In this document: positions 5,813 to 12,487 of the stretch, piece by piece | How positions within the stretch are numbered: position 1 is the stretch's first letter | Layout: each line of letters opens with the position of its first letter | Source of the DNA: Lachnospiraceae bacterium UBA1258 | Lineage (GTDB): Bacteria; Bacillota; Clostridia; Lachnospirales; Lachnospiraceae | Reading direction: 5' to 3' | Assembly: GCA_002308235.1 (NCBI GenBank) | Contig: DBVS01000026.1 | Span: forward strand, 699 to 13,541 | Length of the DNA: 12,843 nucleotides | Notes under the pieces: generated by a model | The model's database searches: none | What the model was told of the DNA's origin: nothing | What the model saw: only the letters and a program-made list of their open reading frames with translations | Translations under genes and position numbers: made by a program

Positions 5813-6295
5813 ATGGCTAAGTACAGAAAATTAAGCAGAACATCATCTCAGAGAAAGGCCCTTTTAAGAGGCCAGGTAACCGCTCTTGTTCAGAACGGCA
5901 AGATCGTTACCACCGAAGCTAAGGCAAAGGAAGTTCAGAAGATCGTTGAAGGACTTATTGCTCTTGCAGTTAAAGAAAAGGACAATTTCGAGAATGTTAA
6001 GGTAACCGCAAAGGTTGCAAAGAAAGACAAGGACGGCAAGCGCGTCAAGGAAGTTAAGGACGGCAAGAAAGTTACCGTTTACGAAGAAGTTGAGAAGGAA
6101 ATCAAGAAAGACCTTCCTACCAAGCTTCACGCACGTCGTCAGATGCTCAAGGTTCTCTACGTTAACGAGACCAACAAGCTTTTCGATGAAATCGCTCCCA
6201 AGTACGTAAACCGTAACGGCGGATATACCCGTATCGTTAAGATCGGTCAGCGTAAGGGCGATGCAGCTATGGAAGTTGTTCTTGAGCTTGTATAA
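5813..6295 (+). CDS. rplQ: 50S ribosomal protein L17 with an internal insertion
   Basis: L17 lies near the polypeptide exit tunnel on the large subunit. It has 160 residues against about 115-130 in most bacteria. The conserved N-terminus (MAKYRKLSRTSSQRKALLRG) and C-terminus (NGGYTRIVKIGQRKGDAAME then VVLELV) flank an extra charged segment of roughly 45 residues at about positions 57-104. This segment is rich in Lys, Asp, Glu and Val, and lies just before the conserved LHARRQ. It contains two similar DGK-x-V units and is probably a surface beta-hairpin or extension. I recall similar enlarged L17 in Lachnospiraceae, but that was not checked here. ATG 5813 is chosen over an in-frame ATG 39 bases upstream, because AAAGG lies about 9 bases before it and it gives the canonical MAKYRKL start. 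Probably the last gene of the alpha operon. Confidence 0.97.
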   Translation: MAKYRKLSRTSSQRKALLRGQVTALVQNGKIVTTEAKAKEVQKIVEGLIALAVKEKDNFENVKVTAKVAKKDKDGKRVKEVKDGKKVTVYEEVEKEIKKDLPTKLHARRQMLKVLYVNETNKLFDEIAPKYVNRNGGYTRIVKIGQRKGDAAMEVVLELV

Positions 6296-6309
6296 GATAT
6301 TTGCTTAAT

Positions 6310-6338
6310 AAAAAGACGCCGAATACGGCGTCTTTTTT
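6310..6338 (+). terminator. Strong bidirectional intrinsic terminator after rplQ
   Basis: GACGCCG (6315-6321) and CGGCGTC (6326-6332) form a perfect 7-bp GC-rich stem with an AATA loop. T6 follows on the right (6333-6338), and an A run lies on the left (6310-6314). It can therefore end both the alpha operon on the plus strand and the small minus-strand gene that stops at 6372. Confidence 0.93.
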
Positions 6339-6371
6339 ATTATCTATTATAAATAGTCCGTCGAAGAGTTT

Positions 6372-6593
6372 TTATTTTGCATCTGATGTATTGGCAGTAT
6401 CAGAAGAATACGCGATATCCGGGTGTTTTGAAGCATAATCTGCGAGCGTCTCGTGACCTCCTATAAGGCGTACGAGAACAACACATACAATTATCAGCCC
6501 CAGAAGCTCCAGGATGGGGATCAGGAGTTTCTTTTTGTATGCTTTCCAAAAGTCTTTTATGTTTTTAAACAGGTTTACAATGAATTCTTTCAT
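6372..6593 (-). CDS. Small single-span membrane protein of unknown function
   Basis: I do not recognise this 73-residue protein. The N-terminus is amphipathic and basic (MKEFIVNLFKNIKDFWKAYK), followed by one clear transmembrane segment at about residues 23-44 (leucine/isoleucine/valine rich, LLIPILELLGLIIVCVVLV). A polar tail rich in Ser, Asp, Thr and Ala ends SSDTANTSDAK. The positive-inside rule puts the N-terminus in the cytoplasm and the tail outside. Support for a real gene: the stretch is otherwise unaccounted for, the protein has sensible membrane topology, and the shared terminator at 6310-6338 suits it on this strand. Against: no good Shine-Dalgarno precedes the ATG, and a +1 frame ORF overlaps it. 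It is divergent from ecfA1 and may share its promoter region. Confidence 0.55.
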   Translation of the reverse strand: MKEFIVNLFKNIKDFWKAYKKKLLIPILELLGLIIVCVVLVRLIGGHETLADYASKHPDIAYSSDTANTSDAK

Positions 6594-6617
6594 AATGTGG
6601 TAAAGGGCGGTAAAATC

Positions 6618-6626
6618 TGTTATAAT
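6618..6626 (+). promoter_or_regulatory. Extended -10 promoter for the ecf operon
   Basis: TG-T-TATAAT (6618-6626) is a perfect extended -10 element. No good -35 box is seen at the correct distance, which fits the extended -10 class. Transcription would start near 6633, about 40 bases before ecfA1. It lies after the rplQ terminator, so ecfA1-ecfA2-ecfT-truA probably form their own operon. Confidence 0.6.
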
Positions 6627-6672
6627 ACGTTGAAATTTATTCTATTGTAGCATATCTTCGGGTTAATTGCAG

Positions 6673-7530
6673 ATGGAAATAGTAAAAACAAAGAATTTAA
6701 CATTCGATTATATACGCCGTGACGAGGACGGAAACGTGGAAGGCATCACCACAGCAGTGGACAACGTGAGCCTTTCCGTCAAGCCCGGCGAATTTATCGC
6801 CATTTTGGGTCATAACGGCTCAGGAAAGTCAACATTGGCAAAACATATCAATGCGATACTTTTTCCCACGGAAGGCACCGTTTTCGTCGATGGAATGGAT
6901 ACTAACGATGACAAGAACCTCTGGGACATCCGCAAGACCGCAGGAATGGTCTTTCAGAACCCCGATAACCAGATAATAGGTCAGGTTGTCGAAGAGGATG
7001 TGGGCTTCGGACCGGAGAACATGGGCGTTCCCACCGATGAGATCCTGGAACGCGTGGCAGAAAGCTTAAAGGCCGTGGGGATGTATGAATTTCGGAAGAA
7101 ATCCCCTAACCGTCTTTCCGGCGGCCAAAAGCAGAGAGTATCGATTGCGGGCGTCCTTGCCATGCACCCCAAATGCATAGTTCTCGACGAGCCTACAGCC
7201 ATGCTTGATCCCATAGGCCGTAAAGAGGTTATAAGGGCCGTAACGGCCTTAAATATGGTCGAAAAGATAACCATAATACTTATTACGCATTACATGAACG
7301 AGATCGTCGGCGCGGACAGGGTCTTTGTCATGGACAAGGGCCATATTGCCATGGAAGGCACACCGAGAGAGATTTTTTCCCGTGTGGAAGAACTTAAGGC
7401 TTTAAGGCTGGATGTTCCGCAGGTCACGAGCTGTGCTCACGAGCTTAAGAAACGTGGATTAAACATTCCGGACGGAATTTTGACGGAAGCAGAATTGGTT
7501 GAGGCGTTAAAGAATGTCTATCATAGTTAA
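6673..7530 (+). CDS. ecfA1: ECF transporter energy-coupling ATPase EcfA1
   Basis: This is one of the two ABC-type ATPases that power an energy-coupling factor importer for vitamins or transition metals. It works in the cytoplasm, bound to EcfT. The 285-residue protein has Walker A GHNGSGKST (46-54), a Q-loop near Gln95, the signature LSGGQ (148-152), Walker B CIVLDEP (about 168-174) and the H-loop His206 in ITHYMNE. A C-terminal ECF-specific extension follows (KALRLDVPQVTSCAHELKKR). The order before ecfA2-ecfT-truA, downstream of rplQ, is the classical Firmicute group II module. ATG 6673 is preferred over TTG six bases earlier; neither has a strong Shine-Dalgarno. The gene overlaps ecfA2 by 17 bases. 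Confidence 0.95.
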   Translation: MEIVKTKNLTFDYIRRDEDGNVEGITTAVDNVSLSVKPGEFIAILGHNGSGKSTLAKHINAILFPTEGTVFVDGMDTNDDKNLWDIRKTAGMVFQNPDNQIIGQVVEEDVGFGPENMGVPTDEILERVAESLKAVGMYEFRKKSPNRLSGGQKQRVSIAGVLAMHPKCIVLDEPTAMLDPIGRKEVIRAVTALNMVEKITIILITHYMNEIVGADRVFVMDKGHIAMEGTPREIFSRVEELKALRLDVPQVTSCAHELKKRGLNIPDGILTEAELVEALKNVYHS

Positions 7531-8362
7531 TCATCTGACATATCGATATAATGAAGGCACTCCCATGGAGTCCGTTGCCGTGGACGATGTTTCCTTTAAG
7601 ATCGAGGACGGCGAGTTCATCGGCCTTATCGGACACACGGGTTCCGGAAAATCGACTCTGGTGCAGCATTTAAACGGCATTTTAAAGCCTACGAGCGGCA
7701 GCGTGTATTACGACGGTCGGGATGTTTTCGACGGAGATTTCGACCTGAAGGTTCTAAGGAGTAACGTGGGCCTTGTTTTCCAGTATCCCGAGCATCAGCT
7801 CTTTGAAACCGATGTTTTCAGCGATGTTTGCTTTGGGCCGAAGAACTTGGGTCTTTCGAAAAAAGAAACCGAGCTTAGGGCCTATAAGGCGCTTAAACTC
7901 GTAGGGATCGAGGATGACTTCTTTTACCAGTCGCCCTTCGATCTTTCGGGGGGACAAAAGCGAAGAGTTGCCATTGCGGGGGTGCTTGCCATGGAGCCCA
8001 AGGTCCTGGTTTTGGACGAACCTACCGCGGGACTTGATCCCAAGGGCCGTGATGACCTGCTTTTAAGCCTTAAACAGGTCAAAGAAGAAACAGGCTGTAC
8101 CATTGTGCTTGTTTCCCACAGCATGGAAGACGTTGCTTTGTACGCGGACAGAATAATCGTTATGAACCATGCCAAGATCGTTTATGACGATACGCCCGTA
8201 AACGTGTTCAGACATTACGATAAGCTCAAAGAAATGGGACTCGGCGTTCCGGAGATCACGAGTGCCATGTACAAATTACGAGCCGCCGGATTTGACGTTC
8301 CGACGGACATTATAACGGTTAACGACGCCGTTGATGCAATAATGAAAATTATGCGGGCATAG
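7514..8362 (+). CDS. ecfA2: ECF transporter energy-coupling ATPase EcfA2
   Basis: This second ATPase forms a heterodimer with EcfA1 to drive substrate import through EcfT and an interchangeable S component. It has 282 residues. Walker A is GHTGSGKST (40-48), Q-loop Gln90 in FQYPEHQLFE, signature LSGGQ (144-148), Walker B VLVLDEP (164-170) and H-loop His202 in VSHSMEDVA. The FQYPEHQLF motif separates the A2 type from A1, which carries FQNPDNQI. Its ATG lies inside the end of ecfA1, pointing to translational coupling and equal amounts of both subunits. No S-component gene is in the window, so the substrate cannot be assigned. Confidence 0.95.
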   Translation: MSIIVNHLTYRYNEGTPMESVAVDDVSFKIEDGEFIGLIGHTGSGKSTLVQHLNGILKPTSGSVYYDGRDVFDGDFDLKVLRSNVGLVFQYPEHQLFETDVFSDVCFGPKNLGLSKKETELRAYKALKLVGIEDDFFYQSPFDLSGGQKRRVAIAGVLAMEPKVLVLDEPTAGLDPKGRDDLLLSLKQVKEETGCTIVLVSHSMEDVALYADRIIVMNHAKIVYDDTPVNVFRHYDKLKEMGLGVPEITSAMYKLRAAGFDVPTDIITVNDAVDAIMKIMRA

Positions 8363-8381
8363 CCTAAGGAAGGTACCATAG

Positions 8382-9182
8382 ATGCTTCGTGACATAACAC
8401 TGGGTCAGTACTATCCGGCGGAGTCCGTGATACACAGACTTGACCCGAGAGTGAAGCTGTTCGGAACCCTGGTATTTCTGGTTTCACTCTTTATAACAGA
8501 CAATTTCATAGGGTATGCTCTGGCGCTTTGCTTTCTGGCAACTGCGATCATCGTTTCGAAGGTGCCCCTTTCCTTTATCATGCGGGGACTTAAGGCAATA
8601 ATCTTCCTGCTGATCTTCTCCGTACTCATAAACCTGTTTATGACCAGGGGAGAGGTGGTGGTTTCTTTCTGGAAACTGTCCATCACAAAGGAAGGCATAT
8701 ATGTGGCCTCCTTTATGGCGATAAGGATCCTGTTTCTGATCATGGGATCTTCCATAATGACGTTGACCACTACACCCAATAATCTGACGGACGGCCTCGA
8801 AAAGGGGCTGGGATTTTTGAAGATCTTCAGGGTTCCTGTTCATGAGATCGCCATGATGATGTCCATAGCCCTCAGATTTATCCCGATCCTCATGGAGGAG
8901 ACGGATAAGATTATGAAAGCACAGATGGCGAGAGGCGCCGACTTTGAAAGCAAGAAATTGACTAAGAGAGTCAAAAGCTTGGTTCCCTTATTGATACCTC
9001 TGTTCGTATCGGCCTTCAGAAGAGCGAACGATCTTGCCACCGCAATGGAGGCAAGGTGCTACAGAGGGGGTAAGGGCAGGACCAAGATGAAGCCTTTAAA
9101 ATACAAGAAAAGAGACGCGTTGGCATATCTGATCATCTTCGCATATCTTGCGGGAATGATCCTGGTAAGAAGATTCTTTTAA
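8382..9182 (+). CDS. ecfT: ECF transporter transmembrane coupling protein EcfT
   Basis: EcfT is the membrane scaffold that joins the ATPases to substrate-binding S components. It has 266 residues. The N-terminus carries the family signature YYPAESVIHRLDPRVKL. Membrane segments fall at about 26-58, 70-87, 105-130 and 200-212, with one at the C-terminal end (248-262). The two coupling motifs that insert into the ATPases are visible as AQMARGAD (180-187) and AMEARCYRGG (221-230). The second has Cys in place of the usual Gly, a common variant in this family as I recall it. AAGGAAGG about 9 bases before the ATG is a good ribosome-binding site. The stop lies 14 bases before the truA start. Confidence 0.95.
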   Translation: MLRDITLGQYYPAESVIHRLDPRVKLFGTLVFLVSLFITDNFIGYALALCFLATAIIVSKVPLSFIMRGLKAIIFLLIFSVLINLFMTRGEVVVSFWKLSITKEGIYVASFMAIRILFLIMGSSIMTLTTTPNNLTDGLEKGLGFLKIFRVPVHEIAMMMSIALRFIPILMEETDKIMKAQMARGADFESKKLTKRVKSLVPLLIPLFVSAFRRANDLATAMEARCYRGGKGRTKMKPLKYKKRDALAYLIIFAYLAGMILVRRFF

Positions 9183-9196
9183 GAGGATTGACCGAT

Positions 9197-9937
9197 TTGG
9201 TAAGGATACTTTTGTGTGTTTCCTATGACGGAACGGGGTATTGTGGCTGGCAGTTTCAAAAGGAGCACAGAACCGTCGAAGGAGAACTGAATAAAGCGAT
9301 CGCTGCCCTTACGGGTGAAGAAGTTGAAGTTATCGGAGCCAGCCGCACCGATGCGGGAGTACATGCCCTTTGCAACATGGCTGTATTCGATACGGATTCA
9401 ACGATCCCGGGAGACAGATTTTCTTATGCCTTAAATACAAAACTTCCCGATGATATCAGAATAGTATGGTCAAGAGAAGTGCCTTCCGACTTCCATCCGA
9501 GGCATGTTGCCACGGAAAAGACTTACCGGTATCATATTTATACGGGGGAATTCATGCCTCCCACCAAACGCCTCTATGCAGTACACGAATCGAGGCCCCT
9601 TGATATTGAAGCCATGCGGACGGCTGCGGCTTATCTTATCGGTGAGCATGATTTTAAGAGCTTCTGCTCAGCGGATACAAGTGCGGTTACCACGGTAAGG
9701 AATGTTAAAAACGTTGAAATTACGCGGGATTCCGATGAATTGACTGTTTCGGTCAAGGGCAACGGATTCCTTTATAATATGGTCCGCATCATTGTGGGAA
9801 CCCTTCTCTGGGTGGGCTTAAAGGTCCGGACTCCGGAGGAAGTGAAGGAGATCCTTGAGGCCTGCGACAGAACAAAAGCCGGCCCCACCATGCCACCACA
9901 GGGACTGATGCTGGCGGATTTTAAATTTTTGGAATAA
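9197..9937 (+). CDS. truA: tRNA pseudouridine(38-40) synthase TruA
   Basis: TruA converts uridines 38, 39 and 40 of the tRNA anticodon arm to pseudouridine. The catalytic aspartate is Asp52 in GASRTDAGVHA. Other landmarks are SYDGTGYCGWQFQ near the N-terminus, HPRHVATEKTYRYHI, DFKSFCS, and GNGFLYNMVRIIVGTLLWVG toward the C-terminus. The start is not ATG: of two nearby TTG codons (9188 and 9197) I choose 9197. It lies about 10 bases after AAGAGG and gives MVRILLCVSYDGT, the usual register; 9188 is too close to that box. Length is 246 residues. It follows ecfT by 14 bases and probably shares its transcript. The stop codon lies inside the first copy of a tandem repeat. Confidence 0.94.
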   Translation: MVRILLCVSYDGTGYCGWQFQKEHRTVEGELNKAIAALTGEEVEVIGASRTDAGVHALCNMAVFDTDSTIPGDRFSYALNTKLPDDIRIVWSREVPSDFHPRHVATEKTYRYHIYTGEFMPPTKRLYAVHESRPLDIEAMRTAAAYLIGEHDFKSFCSADTSAVTTVRNVKNVEITRDSDELTVSVKGNGFLYNMVRIIVGTLLWVGLKVRTPEEVKEILEACDRTKAGPTMPPQGLMLADFKFLE

Positions 9938-9991
9938 GCAGCCCACACCGGCTGAGTTTATAATTCCGGAATGAGCAGCCCACACCGGCTG
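9918..9991 (+). repeat. Tandem 37-base duplication at the truA 3' end
   Basis: Two adjacent copies (9918-9954 and 9955-9991) share a 24-base core (9931-9954 and 9968-9991) identical except for one A/G difference; over all 37 positions about 30 match. The first core contains the truA stop TAA. The second has TGA at the same place. The core includes AGCAGCC-CACACC-GGCTG, the arms of a hairpin. It looks like a local duplication of the truA end with its terminator stem. There are only two copies, so it is not a CRISPR. Confidence 0.85.
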
Positions 9992-9997
9992 CTTTTT
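9974..9997 (+). terminator. Intrinsic terminator after truA
   Basis: AGCAGCC (9974-9980) pairs with GGCTGCT (9987-9993) around a CACACC loop, followed by five T residues (9993-9997). It is the second copy of the tandem duplication; the first copy keeps a shorter stem and lacks the T run. It should end the ecf-truA transcript. Confidence 0.85.
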
Positions 9998-10028
9998 GAT
10001 TAGACAGGAAAGAAATAACGGGGGTAAC

Positions 10029-10688
10029 ATGCCGATGCTTTATGACAATATAACCCGGGCAACGTTTCTGAACCGCCCCAATCGGTTTATAGCTGAAGTT
10101 GATATAGAGGGACATCGGGAAACGGTCCATGTGAAGAACACGGGTCGCTGCAGGGAATTGCTTATCCCGGGATGCGAAGTGTGGCTTACGGCCCCCGATT
10201 CACCCGGGCGGAAGACAAAGTACGACCTGGTGGCGGTGAGAAAGTACACCGGAGTGCTTTTTAACATAGACAGTCAGGCACCTAACAAGGTTGTGAAAGA
10301 GTGGCTGTCAGAGAAAGACTATGACAAAATTATTCCCGAATACACCTATGGCAATTCAAGGATCGATTTTTACATGGAACGCGGGGAAGATAAGTTTTTG
10401 ATGGAAGTGAAGGGCTGCACCCTTGAGCGGGAGGGCATGGGATATTTCCCCGATGCGCCTACGGAGCGGGGTGCCAAGCACATAAGAGAGCTGATCAAAG
10501 CAAAAGAAAGCGGCTTTAAGGCCGCGCTTGCTTTCGTTATACAGATGGACGGGGTTTCGGAAGTCAAGCCCAACAAAGAAACGGACCCTGCCTTCGCAAA
10601 GGCCATGGATGAAGCGAAGAAAGCAGGCGTAGACATTCTTTTTCTAAGATGTCATGTGGAGCCGCAAAGGCTGGAAATAATAGATTGA
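10029..10688 (+). CDS. sfsA: SfsA family protein (DNA/RNA nuclease SfsA)
   Basis: SfsA was named for stimulating sugar fermentation when overproduced in E. coli and has a DNA-binding N-terminal part joined to a restriction-endonuclease-like core; its true cellular role is unsettled. The 219-residue protein shows the family's N-terminal pattern NRFIAEVDIEGHRETVHVKN followed by TGRCRELL. It also has the core motifs YGNSRIDFYME, EVKGCTLE and PDAPTERGAKHIRELI. The Asp of RIDF and the Glu and Lys of EVKG are likely metal-site residues. ATG 10029 follows a GGGGG run by about 5 bases; ATG 10035 is an alternative only two codons later. The longer TTG start at 9996 lies inside the terminator and is rejected. 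The gene ends in TGA within a palindrome shared with the convergent acyltransferase. Confidence 0.93.
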   Translation: MPMLYDNITRATFLNRPNRFIAEVDIEGHRETVHVKNTGRCRELLIPGCEVWLTAPDSPGRKTKYDLVAVRKYTGVLFNIDSQAPNKVVKEWLSEKDYDKIIPEYTYGNSRIDFYMERGEDKFLMEVKGCTLEREGMGYFPDAPTERGAKHIRELIKAKESGFKAALAFVIQMDGVSEVKPNKETDPAFAKAMDEAKKAGVDILFLRCHVEPQRLEIID

Positions 10689-10715
10689 CCACGCAGGTCA
10701 ATCTGCTTTCTTTTT
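10682..10715 (+). terminator. Shared palindromic terminator between convergent sfsA and the acyltransferase
   Basis: AGATTGACC (10682-10690) and GGTCAATCT (10696-10704) form a perfect 9-bp stem with an ACGCA loop, followed by the T-rich GCTTTCTTTTT. This suits termination of sfsA. On the minus strand the downstream bases are only weakly T-rich. The sfsA stop and the acyltransferase stop occupy opposite arms and pair with each other. Confidence 0.75.
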
Positions 10716-11783
10716 CCCCAAAACCCTGCGTACAAGGGAGAAAAGCTGTATCCTTACGAAATCGACAGCCGTACCGAATATGTACATCGCAAGCACTGCG
10801 CCGAAGACTTTAAGTAAGAAGATATAAACGGGTTCTGTTGCGGCTTCGGGCAGATGAAACCACTTTTGCCATCTGTAGCGAAGGGTAATGCTTTCCTGCA
10901 GAAGATATACTCCGAGAGCCATGGGAGAGAGAGCACAGACGATCTTTCCGAGGCCCTGTTTCATGGGCTTTCCGTTGACGAAGGCCGCAAACATGCCAAT
11001 CGCCGCAAGAAGTACAAAAATATGGTTATATTCGGTGGGAACGGGAGTTATTTCTTTGAGCCTGCCGAAATGGACATTTACATATTGGAGTGCCGCGGTT
11101 TCCAAAACAATCAGGAAACTGCCGGCAAAATAAAGCAGCAGACCTTTGCCTGAAGTCTTCAGATGCTTAAATCCGTAGAGCCTGAAGTAGGCGCCGATCA
11201 TAAACATGATCAGGTACCACAGGAATTCATAGCCCTTTGTGTCCTTGGCAAGTCTTACGGGCAGCAGCGTTTTGAAAATGCATTCATAAATTAAAAGAAG
11301 AACGATGGCGGTTCCGAACTGCTTTTGGGTGACGGCCTTGATTCCCTTTGAAAGAATGGGAAGGAACATGTAAATGACCACATAAGCGGTTATGAACCAG
11401 TAAACCTCCATGTGAACGGGAAGCAGATAGTTAAGGAAGGAATAAACGGTTTTTTCTTCCGCTTCCACATTAAAGAAGGCTGAATATATGATAAAGGAAC
11501 CGACTGTATAGAACAGCACCTGCGCCACTATTTCAATGAGGCGCGAAAGCCTGAATTCGGAATTAATCAGGAAATAACCGGAGATCAGCATAAAAATGTT
11601 AACGGCCGAAAGAGAAAGGGCTTCAAGGATCCAGGCAAGCCACGTGTTTGCCGAAAAGCCCTCCGCCAGGTTGCCTAAAAGGTTGCTTTTTCCGAGAGCA
11701 TGAAGAAACGTGACCATAATCATGGACAGGATCCGAAGGAGTTCCATATTTGCGTTTCTTTTTGAAACCGATGTATTTGACAT
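10698..11783 (-). CDS. Membrane acyltransferase, acyltransferase-3 family
   Basis: The 361-residue protein is a multi-spanning membrane enzyme of the acyltransferase-3 (OafA/WecH-like) family, which transfers acetyl or other acyl groups to cell-surface sugars, polymers or lipids. The N-terminal family signature is KRNANMELLRILSMIMVTFL followed by His28, the usual catalytic histidine. About ten hydrophobic segments follow, including LSAVNIFMLISGYFLI and VYWFITAYVVIYMFLPIL. The C-terminus is basic (RRVLGKKKAD). ATG at 11783 is preferred because AGAGGAT lies about 8 bases upstream on this strand. A longer frame reaching 11948 adds 55 residues of non-family sequence across the promoters. It is transcribed against sfsA and away from rplM. 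The substrate cannot be told from sequence alone. Confidence 0.9.
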   Translation of the reverse strand: MSNTSVSKRNANMELLRILSMIMVTFLHALGKSNLLGNLAEGFSANTWLAWILEALSLSAVNIFMLISGYFLINSEFRLSRLIEIVAQVLFYTVGSFIIYSAFFNVEAEEKTVYSFLNYLLPVHMEVYWFITAYVVIYMFLPILSKGIKAVTQKQFGTAIVLLLIYECIFKTLLPVRLAKDTKGYEFLWYLIMFMIGAYFRLYGFKHLKTSGKGLLLYFAGSFLIVLETAALQYVNVHFGRLKEITPVPTEYNHIFVLLAAIGMFAAFVNGKPMKQGLGKIVCALSPMALGVYLLQESITLRYRWQKWFHLPEAATEPVYIFLLKVFGAVLAMYIFGTAVDFVRIQLFSLVRRVLGKKKAD

Positions 11784-11818
11784 GGGATCGATCCTCTTTT
11801 CTTTAGTCGTACAGTCTA

Positions 11819-11847
11819 ATTTTATATGTCCTGTTCGAAGAAAGCAA
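11819..11847 (-). promoter_or_regulatory. Promoter for the acyltransferase
   Basis: On the minus strand, TTGCTT (11847-11842) and TAAAAT (11824-11819) are 17 bases apart. The -10 is five of six to consensus. Transcription would begin near 11812, leaving a short leader of about 30 bases before the ATG. It is back to back with the rplM promoter. Confidence 0.5.
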
Positions 11848-11876
11848 CATTTTGTACGGAAAACTTGAAAAATCGC

Positions 11877-11906
11877 TTGACATTCGGTATTTCCTGAATG
11901 TATACT
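11877..11906 (+). promoter_or_regulatory. Strong sigma-A type promoter for rplM-rpsI
   Basis: A perfect TTGACA (11877-11882) and TATACT (11901-11906) are separated by 18 bases. Transcription should start near 11912, giving an untranslated leader of about 125 bases. This makes rplM-rpsI an operon of its own. Confidence 0.85.
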
Positions 11907-11911
11907 ATCAA

Positions 11912-12023
11912 AGCATGCGAAACTTTTGGTTCGCGACTTTTTGTGCATAAAAGCGAGAAACGCTTAGCCAAAGCCCCGGTACGGCGCCGATTGCTTTTTA
12001 CATATTTTTTCTTAATCATTTAC
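11912..12023 (+). promoter_or_regulatory. Structured leader of rplM (candidate L13-type ribosomal leader)
   Basis: The untranslated stretch between the promoter and the ribosome-binding site folds into successive hairpins. These are GCGAA/TTCGC around a short loop (about 11917-11934), a perfect AAGCG (11951-11955) / CGCTT (11961-11965), and AAAGC (11970-11974) / GCTTT (11993-11997), which encloses a small CGGT/GCCG stem and is followed by more T residues. L13 leader RNAs are known upstream of rplM in Firmicutes and are thought to be bound by L13. The last hairpin plus T run could act as an attenuator. Structure is seen; class membership is inferred from position. Confidence 0.6.
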
Positions 12024-12035
12024 GGAGGAAACAAG

Positions 12036-12464
12036 ATGAAAACATTTATGGCAAACCCTGCTACCGTTGAAAGAAAATGGTACGTAGTTGATGCTACAGA
12101 TAAGACTCTCGGCCGCCTTGCAAGCGAGATCGCTAAGGTTTTGAGAGGCAAGAATAAAGCAATTTTCACCCCTCATGTTGACACCGGCGATTATGTGATC
12201 GTTGTTAACGCTGAGAAGGTTACCGTTACCGGTAAGAAGATGGAGAAGAAGATCTACTTCCGTCACTCCGATTACATCGGCGGCGTTCGCGAGATGCCTC
12301 TTTCCGAGATGCTCGAAACCAAGCCCGTAGAAGTGATCGAAAAAGCAGTTAAGGGAATGCTTCCCAAAGGACCTCTTGGAAGAGAGATGTTCAAGAAGCT
12401 TTTTGTATATGCAGGTCCCGAGCACAATCACGCAGCTCAGAAACCTGAAGTATTGACATTCTAA
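12036..12464 (+). CDS. rplM: 50S ribosomal protein L13
   Basis: L13 is an early-assembling large-subunit protein bound to 23S rRNA, and it may regulate its own operon through the leader. It has 142 residues, the normal length. Landmarks are MKTFMANPATVERKWYVVDA, DKTLGRLASEIAKVLRGKNK, FTPHVDTGDYVIVVNAEKV, the FRHSDYIGGVREMPLSEML region, KAVKGMLPKGPLGREMFKKL and the end YAGPEHNHAAQKPEVLTF. GGAGG (12024-12028) lies 7 bases before the ATG. The frame is open further upstream to 11898, but that part is leader RNA and lacks any ribosome-binding site. Confidence 0.98.
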   Translation: MKTFMANPATVERKWYVVDATDKTLGRLASEIAKVLRGKNKAIFTPHVDTGDYVIVVNAEKVTVTGKKMEKKIYFRHSDYIGGVREMPLSEMLETKPVEVIEKAVKGMLPKGPLGREMFKKLFVYAGPEHNHAAQKPEVLTF

Positions 12465-12487
12465 GAGGAACCGAAAGGAGAATAAAA

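Noticed and set aside
6453..6650. Plus-strand 65-codon ORF opposite the small membrane protein.
   Set aside because: It overlaps the minus-strand frame, runs through the ecf promoter, and has no ribosome-binding site or recognisable composition.
8411..8843. Two overlapping minus-strand ORFs of about 120 codons inside ecfT.
   Set aside because: They are antisense shadows of a clearly conserved gene, with no start signals or family resemblance.
9188..9196. TTG at 9188 as the truA start.
   Set aside because: It is only about one base from AAGAGG; the TTG at 9197 has normal spacing and gives the family's usual N-terminus.
9918..9991. CRISPR or mobile-element repeat at the truA end.
   Set aside because: There are only two directly adjacent copies with no spacers of even length and no transposase; a terminator duplication explains it.
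11784..11948. A longer acyltransferase start adding 55 residues.
   Set aside because: The added part is unlike the family, crosses the divergent promoter region, and the internal ATG has a proper AGAGGAT ribosome-binding site.
11898..12035. Open frame extending rplM upstream by 46 codons.
   Set aside because: It begins at the -10 region of the promoter, so it could not be on the main transcript, and L13 starts at MKTFMA with a clear GGAGG.
12012..12431. Minus-strand 139-codon ORF opposite rplM.
   Set aside because: It is an antisense shadow of a universal ribosomal gene with no start signal of its own.
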